Assembly: GCF_000265205.3 (NCBI RefSeq) | Contig: NT_187152.1 | Location: 1-38,691 of the forward strand | Direction of reading: 5' to 3' | Length of the DNA: 38,691 bases | Source of the DNA: Sinorhizobium fredii USDA 257 | Lineage (GTDB): Bacteria; Pseudomonadota; Alphaproteobacteria; Rhizobiales; Rhizobiaceae | Shown here: positions 32,890 through 38,691 of the stretch, piece by piece | Position numbering within the stretch: position 1 is the first letter of the stretch | Layout of the letters: each line of letters starts with the position of its first letter | Position numbers and translations under genes: made by a program | The notes under the pieces: generated by a model | Told to the model about the DNA's origin: nothing | Databases searched by the model: none | The model's input: the letters and a program-made list of their open reading frames with translations, nothing else

Positions 32890-33771
32890 ATGAACACAGA
32901 AATCTCTCACCTGACTGCGAATGCCGCGGCACTGCTCGGTGAAGCAGACAAACAGTGCATCCGCGAGATAAGATCACGTCGCTGGCTCGTTTATCCGCGT
33001 GCCAAGCAGGTACTCGATCGCCTCAACCTCCTGGTCGATCATCCACGCGGGACGCGAATGCCTTCCATCGCCATATACGGTGACAGTGGAATGGGCAAAA
33101 CAATGATCATGAAGCGTTTCCGTGACCAGCATCCGCCAAGCTTCAATTCGCTCACCGGCAGGCTGAAAACGCCGGTTCTCGCAATGGAGATGACCAGCCG
33201 GCCTGGCGAGAGACGGTTTTATGCCGAACTTCTGACCCTCCTCGGAGCACCACAGCGGCCCCGTGCCGATATCGCACAAATGGAGCAAGCTGCGTTACGC
33301 ATCATGGAAGCAATCGGCGTGCAGGTGCTGGTAATCGACGAGGTGCACAACATTCTCGCTGGAACATATCGCGAGCAACGCATCGTCCTCAACACATTGC
33401 GCTTTCTGAGCAACCGCCTTCAGATCTCGCTCGTCTGCTTCGGGGTCAATGACGCCCGTGAGGCCATTGGTGGCGATGTACAATTGGCGCGCCGCTTCGA
33501 ACAGTTCACGCTGAGCCGCTGGGTTGCAAATGAGCCGTTCGAAATCTTGGTCGCCTTGATCCTGCGCAACACGCCACTGCGTCACCCATCGGTGTTAACC
33601 GCAAAATCATTGCGGCGGATACTGCAGATCACCGAGGGCATCACTGCCAACATCTTCCACATAATCAACTCACTGGCTATCGAGGCAATCGAAAGCGGAA
33701 GAGAGCGGATTACCGATGAAGCCATTGAGAAATGGGAGCCGGAATTTGACGCCGAAGCAGCGTTCGCATGA
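32890..33771 (+). CDS. tniB: TniB AAA+ ATPase
   Basis: A 293-residue ATPase with Walker A GDSGMGKT (64-71) and Walker B VQVLVIDEVHNIL. The arrangement, with RPGERRFYAELLTLLGAP before Walker B and RRFEQFTLSRW after the sensor region, is typical of TniB/TnsC. It would hold target DNA and activate TniA. It starts 6 bases after the tniA stop and ends one base before the tniQ start, so the three genes form one operon. Confidence 0.92.
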   Translation: MNTEISHLTANAAALLGEADKQCIREIRSRRWLVYPRAKQVLDRLNLLVDHPRGTRMPSIAIYGDSGMGKTMIMKRFRDQHPPSFNSLTGRLKTPVLAMEMTSRPGERRFYAELLTLLGAPQRPRADIAQMEQAALRIMEAIGVQVLVIDEVHNILAGTYREQRIVLNTLRFLSNRLQISLVCFGVNDAREAIGGDVQLARRFEQFTLSRWVANEPFEILVALILRNTPLRHPSVLTAKSLRRILQITEGITANIFHIINSLAIEAIESGRERITDEAIEKWEPEFDAEAAFA

Positions 33772-33772
33772 G

Positions 33773-34633
33773 ATGGGAATATCCGCACGGCAATTGCCGG
33801 TAAGGCTGGCTCCCTACCCCGATGAACTTCTGTCGTCGTGGATCATCCGGCATGCCGCGTTCTATGAGGTCCCTCCCTTGGCTATGCTTCAGCATTGCCT
33901 TCCCGAGGTACAATCTTTGCGCACGTCGGATCTAGACATGACCGAAAGTCAGGTTGCCCGCATCGCCCGTATGTTCTCTGCTGATCCCGCTAGGGTCCTG
34001 CGCATGACGTTCTCGAACATCGCGCGGTCGTCGCGGCGCCTGATTGCCAGCGAGCCCCGGCAATTATGTTGCAGCTGTAGTCCGATCACTAACGAGTTGC
34101 AGCCCGTTCTTCGTAGCCAGTTTCTCGGCTGGCGCATCACCTGTCCGCTTTGTGGTAACGTCATTCAGAACACTGACGGGGGTGCCCGCCCCTCTCCCTT
34201 CAGTCGCTATCACAATAGTGCCCTTATAGGAGAACAGCTTCTCGACGACGAGGCCGAGCGCGGTATGCAAAACTGGATGGCACCAAGCGAGATTGCCGGC
34301 CTCCTGCTGATGCGACGCGTTCCGAAGGCTTTCCCCGCTTATTACGAACGGTCCGGCTATAGAGTGCTCGGCGTGATCATTCCTGATCTCGATGACGTTC
34401 TCAGGATGGAAACAAGCAAACTTCCGTCGCGAGCAAGTACGCTCTTGCCGCTGCACTTGAGGCCAGCTCTTTTAGCTGGTGTGGCCATCGTCCAGCGCGC
34501 CGGGCCGGAGATGCTTCACATGCTGCGTAGCCATATGATGGGCGAGAACAAAGCTCGCTTCGGCAGCGCTATAGACGAGATCTTGGACTGCGCACGTCAG
34601 TCGCGGACGTCTTCGCAGTTGCACTTAATTTGA
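33773..34633 (+). CDS. tniQ: TniQ target-selection protein
   Basis: A 286-residue TniQ: the N-terminus RLAPYPDELLSSWIIRHAAF is the family hallmark, and LCCSCSPI with CPLCGNVI forms a zinc-finger pair. TniQ proteins recognise the insertion site or a partner and recruit TniB. The ATG at 33773 follows the tniB stop by one base. The stop codon lies within a right-end repeat (TTAATTTGA), so coding runs into the transposon end. Confidence 0.9.
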   Translation: MGISARQLPVRLAPYPDELLSSWIIRHAAFYEVPPLAMLQHCLPEVQSLRTSDLDMTESQVARIARMFSADPARVLRMTFSNIARSSRRLIASEPRQLCCSCSPITNELQPVLRSQFLGWRITCPLCGNVIQNTDGGARPSPFSRYHNSALIGEQLLDDEAERGMQNWMAPSEIAGLLLMRRVPKAFPAYYERSGYRVLGVIIPDLDDVLRMETSKLPSRASTLLPLHLRPALLAGVAIVQRAGPEMLHMLRSHMMGENKARFGSAIDEILDCARQSRTSSQLHLI

Positions 34634-34666
34634 GATTATCGGCGCATAAAATCTCAAATTAAGTGC
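34621..34666. repeat. Right-end repeats, perfect 16-bp inverted pair
   Basis: GCACTTAATTTGAGAT (34621-34636) and ATCTCAAATTAAGTGC (34651-34666) are exact complements. They are copies of the end repeat in opposite orientation and can fold into a stem-loop that could also end the tni transcript. Confidence 0.8.
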
Positions 34667-35144
34667 CAACCAAGAAAGAAGCGGCCGCATTCTTACGTTT
34701 AAGTGCCAAACGACAGCCCACGATCGCGGTGATCTGATCGGGAGTGGGGATCCCCGTGAAGGAGGTGAAGGCGAGGCCGCCCGCCTTTTTGGCAACTTTG
34801 AGCCAGTCGATGCGTCGGAAGACGTCCTCTACGGCTTCTCCCGCCCTCGTCAGCGCGGGCCGCTTCTCGATCAACCCCGTGACGATGCCCTCGATCACCG
34901 CAATCTTGGCGTCTTCGAAGCCCTGGAAGCGCCATCCGTTGAATTTGAGGCAGAGGACCTTGGATTCCTTTTCGAAGCCGGCCTCGATCATCTCGAGGAC
35001 ACTGGATTTGCCGGCACCCCAATCGCCATGCACGCCGATCGTTACCGGTTGATCTGGCCGGTCCCGCAGGAGCTTTATGATCGTCGTCGCGATCGCCTCG
35101 TTGTTGAGGAGATCGACCTTGGTTTCGTTATCGGTCAGGATCAT
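34659..35144 (-). pseudogene. KAP-type P-loop NTPase, N-terminal fragment
   Basis: It starts MILTDNETKVDLLNNEAIAT and shows Walker A GDWGAGKSS and FNGWRFQGFEDAKIAVIEGI, the KAP family signature. Only about 140 residues are native; the transposon's right end (34715) then replaces the rest, and the last 19 residues are transposon-derived. A full KAP protein has 450 residues or more. KAP NTPases occur in several phage-defence systems such as Qat. Its start overlaps the nuclease stop by four bases (ATGA). Confidence 0.8.
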
Positions 35145-35641
35145 CGGCTGCCCCCGTGTTGATCGAAAAGTTCCCGCGCCGGGATGAAGGGGCGACCCGT
35201 TTCAGCAGCCCTGCGCACTTTGCGTTCGAGGACCGCCTTCAGCGGGATCTGACGATCGAGTGCGTCGTAGATGTCGCGGCCATCCATGCAGATGAGCCGC
35301 TTGCCCGAACCGAACGCCGCCAGGCCCTCGGTCGTGAAACCGTTGTAGCTCACGAATAGACCGCGGGCCCACGCGGCCTTCTGGTCGAGCTTACCGTGGA
35401 AGACATGGAGGTCGGCGACACCCGTCGGCTGTGAATGCCATTTTGCCTCGAGGAGGTAGGTTTCCTCGCCGAGCAGGAAACTGCCGTCGATCTGCTCGCC
35501 GGTGTTGCGGAACGGCTCACGCGCCGTCAGGCCCGCCATGTCGAAGCACCGCCTCAGGAAGGCCTCGAAGGCATAGCCTCGCTCATGGGCTTGCAGCGGC
35601 ACCGTAAAGTTAACCGACGGCTGAGGAAGATGTGCGTACAT
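35141..35641 (-). pseudogene. PD-(D/E)XK (Mrr-like) nuclease, 5'-truncated
   Basis: GYAFEAFLRRCFDMAGLTAR, then EQIDGSFLLGEETYLLEAKW with the catalytic Asp and Glu-x-Lys, and ARGLFVSYNGFTTEGLAAFG are typical of the restriction endonuclease-like (Mrr catalytic) fold. The first 15 residues come from the IS6 end (35598-35641), so the native N-terminus is missing. It is co-directional and overlapping with the KAP NTPase gene, suggesting a two-gene defence module that is now broken at both ends. Confidence 0.75.
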
Positions 35642-36413
35642 GGGCCATGTCAGAAGTTGCTCGTGATCCGCTTTATCGTCGCCACCGCTATCCCGCTGAG
35701 ATCATTGCGCACGCGGTATGGCTCTACTTTCGCTTTCCGCTCAGCCTGCGCATGGTTGAGGACATGCTGGCGTCCCGCGGCATCATCGTCACGCATCAGA
35801 CCATTCGAAGCTGGGCGGAGAAATTCGGACGGCATTTCGCCCGGGAGATCAAGCGACGGTCAGCCGGCTGCCTGGGCGACAAATGGCATCTCGACGAATG
35901 TGTGGTGGCCATCAATGGCAAGAAGCAGTGGCTCTGGCGTGCCGTCGATCAGGACGGCTTCGTCCTCGAAGTGCTGGTGCAAAGCCGCCGAAATGCCAAG
36001 GCGGCAAAGCGCCTGATGCGCAAGTTGCTGAAGGCTCAAGGGCGGACACCACGGGTCATGATCACCGACAAGCTCCGGTCCTATGATGCCGCCAGGCGCG
36101 ACCTCATGCCCGGTGTCGAACACCGGTCGCACAAAGGCCTAAATAATCGAGCGGAAAATTCGCACCAGCCGACCCGACGACGCGAAAGGACCATGAAACG
36201 CTTCAAGTCGGCACGCCAGCTTCAGCGGTTCGTTTCCATGATCCGATTGCCAACCTGTTCCACTTTCCCCGCAATACGCTGTCATCGGCTCAACATCAAG
36301 ACCTGCGTAACGCCGCCATGCAAATCTGGAGCAAAATCGCGTGTGTCGCCGCAGCCTGACAGCCGTCCCCGCCAGCTATCGCTGCATCAATCCGCTGATA
36401 ACTTTACAGTGCC
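35598..36413 (+). mobile_element. IS6 family element
   Basis: The terminal repeats GGCACCGTAAAGTTA (35598-35612) and, inverted, TAACTTTACAGTGCC (36399-36413) match at 14 of 15 positions. The 816-bp length is typical of IS6/IS26 elements. The neighbouring 8-mers (CTTGCAGC and ATCTCACC) differ, so there is no target duplication; this fits recombination between two IS copies or cointegrate formation. Confidence 0.88.
35647..36359 (+). pseudogene. IS6 family transposase, frameshifted near the C-terminus
   Basis: It reads DPLYRRHRYPAEIIAHAVWL, DKWHLDECVVAINGKKQWLW (first Asp), PRVMITDKLRSYDAARRDL (second) and NRAENSHQPTRRRERTMKRF (Glu), so the catalytic core is complete. At 36236-36245 the frame shifts: SMIRLPTCS should be SIHDPIANLFHFPRNTLSSA, which is present one frame over and ends at the TGA 36357-36359. 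As read, the frame runs on to 36444. The final 40 residues are probably lost from the product. Confidence 0.8.
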
Positions 36414-36600
36414 ATCTCACCGGCATCTATTCCTGGGAGGATGAACAGAAAATACCGGAGGGCTTCAGACCTTTGCGACTTCCCGCACGAATCCTGCGCG
36501 CCGCGTGATGCTTACACTCTGTTCGGCCTTATATTAGCGTACGATTTCGCGCAGTTCTTGTTTCGACCCCATGATGCCATGCTCGTCAATGCTCGAAACT
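36414..36600. other. Gap without a gene
   Basis: No credible frame between the IS6 right end and the nopM terminator. The sequence may include remnants of an older element but I recognise none. Confidence 0.4.
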
Positions 36601-36629
36601 GTCAATCGGCGTTGCCAACGCCGATTGAC
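36601..36629 (-). terminator. Strong hairpin terminator of nopM
   Basis: GTCAATCGGCGTT and AACGCCGATTGAC form a perfect 13-bp stem with a GCC loop, 15 bases beyond the nopM stop on the minus strand. A short T-run (AGTTTCG) follows in the direction of transcription. Confidence 0.8.
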
Positions 36630-36643
36630 ACTCTTGGGAAGTC

Positions 36644-38389
36644 TCATTGTTCTAGGCCACGCTCTGAGAGCAGCCGGTTCATGACCTCGCCTTTGATCTC
36701 GCCTGCGATTTGGTTTCGGACTTGGGCTCCGAGCACCCGCTCGGCATCGACATCGCCTACCAGACCATGTTCGGCCAGTCGCTGATCCAGACGGCTCTGA
36801 AACTCTTCGCCCATGGCTTCGACGAGCCGGTCCTGCATCGCTGCATGTTCGTCCGGTGCGATGCGCCTCAGCACCGTCTCCCAAGGTTGCCAGCGGGTTG
36901 CCATGTAGTCGGTGAATTGGTTCGCTTCCCGCTCCCGGATCAGGTCCAGCGCCTCCGTCGCATCATCCTCGCTTACGTGAGAGACCGCCAGGAAGCGCAT
37001 GTCAGGGGCGACGTGACTGAGCTCCAGCGGCTCGCGCAGCCGATGTTGATAGGCCAAGTAGACTTCGACGTCGTCTATGTTCGGGTCGAGGCTGAGGAGC
37101 GAGTTGACCCTGTCGCGCGCGATCTCGTCGAGCGCCTCTAAGCGGAACGCAACACGGCCGCGCTGGATCAGTTCGCCAAGACGATCGTCATAGACGCCGC
37201 CCTCGACATCAGCGTTGAGGCGCGCGGTCTGCATACCGTTCCAGTGCAAGGTAACTCGATCCTCGCAGCTCGCGTTGGCGTCGGAAGCCTGTGCAAAAAA
37301 CTGCTCGCGCAATCTCGGATTGGCCGCCGTCTGCCGCAGATCATCAGCCACTCTCTGCCGAAACTCGTCATTGCCATAATTCACGGTCCCTCGTAGCCTC
37401 TCCAGGAACTGCGCGTAGTCCTGGGCGCCTGGCTCATCCGCAAAGTGCTGCCATTCGGCCAGCGTCGCCGGGTCGTCTGCGAGCCAGTGCGCGGCAGCCT
37501 CATATAGAGATTGCTGCGCAAGCTGCGGTGGCGCTTCAGCCGCCGCCAGATTAGCGAGGACGTCGTCCGGCAGCGGGTTATCCCCGAACTCGAGGTTCTC
37601 CAAATGCGGGTAGCTGAGACTAAGATTCGGTACACGACCCTCAAGAAGATCCTCAGGCAGGCCGGTCAGCCGGTTACCGCTGAGATTGAGCGATTGGAGC
37701 GTGCTCGGAAGGGGGTCGGGGAGGTTGGCCAATTGATTGCTGCTGACATCGAGTTCAATAAGCCCCGATGGGAGGGAGTCGGGGAGGTCGGTCAGCTGAT
37801 TGCCACTAACCGCGAGCGAGGTGAGCCTGCTCGGGAGAGCGTCCGGCAGGCTAGTTAGTCGGTTGTCGCTTGCGTTCAGGATCTCGAGCCCAGCCGGAAG
37901 GTTGGCCGGCAGACTGGTCAAGCTGTTATCGGCCACCTCCAGCCGAGAGAGGGTCGCCGGAAGAGCGTCCGGCAAACTGGTCAACCGGTTATGGCTAATG
38001 AGAAGATGCTGAAGACCGGGGGGGAAGCTAGCGGGCAGGCTGCTTAGTTCGTTGTGCCTGGCGCGCAGTTCCAGCAATCTTGGCGGCAGGGCGGCGGGCA
38101 AAGCGGTCAGGGAGAGGGAGGACAAATCCAGCGAGTGCGAGCCCGTGTTGTCCGAACCCCTAATTCGTGTGCGCCCCTGTCGCCGATTCTCGGCTTCGCC
38201 CTGCCCCTCTTCGGCAACCCAGTTGTCCAGGATCTGCGCGCGCGCGGAGGCCGGGGTCCGATATCCTGTCATGGCTTCGACCAAATCCGCCACGGCTCGG
38301 GCGAAGCCGCTGAGGTAACTTTCCTGCTCCCCCTCTTCAGAAGTGGCCGGGGAAGAACCTGCACTCTGCTGTGCGTCTCCTATGTTCAT
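36644..38389 (-). CDS. nopM: NopM, LRR-NEL ubiquitin ligase, type III effector
   Basis: A 581-residue effector. Residues 1-85 are the polar secretion region; about eight leucine-rich repeats of 20 residues follow (94-250), each of the form LTSLPDALPSRLTSLAVSGN; the rest is the NEL E3 ubiquitin ligase domain with the catalytic Cys375 in ASCEDRVTLHWNGMQ. It is the counterpart of NopM of Sinorhizobium fredii NGR234 and of IpaH/SspH proteins: injected into legume cells, it ubiquitinates host proteins and affects nodulation. All key residues are present, so it should be active. The ribosome site (GAAGAAAG) is modest. It stands alone, with a tts-box-like site upstream and a terminator downstream. 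Confidence 0.95.
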   Translation of the reverse strand: MNIGDAQQSAGSSPATSEEGEQESYLSGFARAVADLVEAMTGYRTPASARAQILDNWVAEEGQGEAENRRQGRTRIRGSDNTGSHSLDLSSLSLTALPAALPPRLLELRARHNELSSLPASFPPGLQHLLISHNRLTSLPDALPATLSRLEVADNSLTSLPANLPAGLEILNASDNRLTSLPDALPSRLTSLAVSGNQLTDLPDSLPSGLIELDVSSNQLANLPDPLPSTLQSLNLSGNRLTGLPEDLLEGRVPNLSLSYPHLENLEFGDNPLPDDVLANLAAAEAPPQLAQQSLYEAAAHWLADDPATLAEWQHFADEPGAQDYAQFLERLRGTVNYGNDEFRQRVADDLRQTAANPRLREQFFAQASDANASCEDRVTLHWNGMQTARLNADVEGGVYDDRLGELIQRGRVAFRLEALDEIARDRVNSLLSLDPNIDDVEVYLAYQHRLREPLELSHVAPDMRFLAVSHVSEDDATEALDLIREREANQFTDYMATRWQPWETVLRRIAPDEHAAMQDRLVEAMGEEFQSRLDQRLAEHGLVGDVDAERVLGAQVRNQIAGEIKGEVMNRLLSERGLEQ

Positions 38390-38635
38390 CGATATCTTTC
38401 TTCGTCGTTAGAACAAATAGCACGCCCGCCGCTTCTCAAGGCCGCGAGGCAGGTGGTTGCGCAGCGCAATTGATCATTCGAGAGCAAGTGCAAGTGCGCT
38501 GCGGCTCCTGCCCCGAGCCGGGACAGGTTCACACGACTCCCGCCGCAGCAAATAAAGCGATACTGCTGCGAGGAGTCCTGCCATTTCGTTGGCCAGATAA
38601 GCCTGGAGGACCCGTCAACGTGGCAGCGTGCTGCC

Positions 38636-38667
38636 CTTAGCAGGCCTTCCTGTCGATCAGCTGACGA
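38636..38667 (-). promoter_or_regulatory. tts-box-like site upstream of nopM
   Basis: On the minus strand TCGTCAGCTGATCGACAGG followed by AAGGCCTGCTAAG resembles the rhizobial tts box (TCGTCAGNTTNTCGAAAGCT..., from memory), bound by TtsI when flavonoids are sensed. It lies about 247 bases before the nopM start and points towards it. The second half matches less well. The 38390-38635 leader holds no gene. Confidence 0.65.
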
Positions 38668-38691
38668 GTGTCGCTGCAGAACCCCGGGTGG

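Larger units (their letters stand above)
31110..34715 (+). mobile_element. TniA-TniB-TniQ transposon, no cargo (Tn5053/Tn7-like)
   Basis: Imperfect 25-bp terminal repeats beginning TGTCGTTTTGCATTTAATCG (31110) and, inverted, TGTCGTTTGGCACTTAAACG (34715) bound a 3.6-kb element. Inside each end lie further 16-bp repeats of the form GCACTTAATTTGAGA, as expected for TnsB/TniA binding sites. It encodes only TniA, TniB and TniQ; no resolvase, TnsA nuclease, CRISPR or cargo gene is present. Flanking 5-mers (GCCGT and GCCCA) do not match, so no target duplication is shown. Confidence 0.88.

Noticed and set aside
37700..38110. Tandem DNA repeat or CRISPR-like array
   Set aside because: The periodicity is explained by the leucine-rich repeats of NopM.

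Overview
The window looks like part of a conjugative, probably symbiotic, plasmid of a Rhizobiaceae bacterium. Sinorhizobium/Ensifer is my best guess, because Ti-type transfer genes occur together with a NopM-type type III effector behind a tts-box-like site. This is inferred from gene families; no replication or ribosomal gene is present to test it.

1-4.7 kb is plasmid backbone: a DUF2493 protein, a Phd/VapC-type toxin-antitoxin pair, a DUF736 protein, a 55-residue protein, a WGR-domain protein and a small membrane protein, separated by hairpin-rich gaps. A perfect 25-bp inverted repeat of unknown role lies just before the DUF736 gene.

4.7-18.4 kb is the DNA-processing part of a conjugation system. 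traC-traD-traG (minus strand) diverge from traA (plus strand) across a Ti-like oriT. traA is followed by a small protein and a large zeta-toxin protein, a minus-strand conserved gene, then rcgA and rcgR, a membrane protein and an alpha/beta hydrolase linked to rhizobial plasmid transfer. traA and rcgA are each split by a -1 shift at a short homopolymer. No mating-pore (trb/virB) or luxR/luxI-type gene is in view.

18.5-31.1 kb is a graveyard of mobile DNA: a Tn3 transposase tail, an intact ISNCY-type element, a truncated HWE histidine kinase, two copies of a two-gene rhizobial module (one decayed), an OsmC/VIT/DUF302 operon with a broken first gene, IS630, ISKra4-like and IS110 remnants, a methyltransferase stub, and an IS256 element interrupted by an IS1182 element with a clear 5-bp target duplication. 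A GH16 glucanase fragment ends the block.

31.1-34.7 kb is a compact TniA-TniB-TniQ transposon with 25-bp terminal repeats and several inner 16-bp end repeats but no cargo; its tniA is frameshifted. Its right end cuts into a KAP-type NTPase gene that overlaps a PD-(D/E)XK (Mrr-like) nuclease gene, which is itself cut at its 5' end by an IS6 element. The pair may be the remnant of a defence system.

36.6-38.7 kb holds nopM, a leucine-rich-repeat NEL-type ubiquitin ligase effector, with a strong hairpin terminator and a tts-box-like sequence about 250 bp upstream, so it is probably TtsI-controlled.
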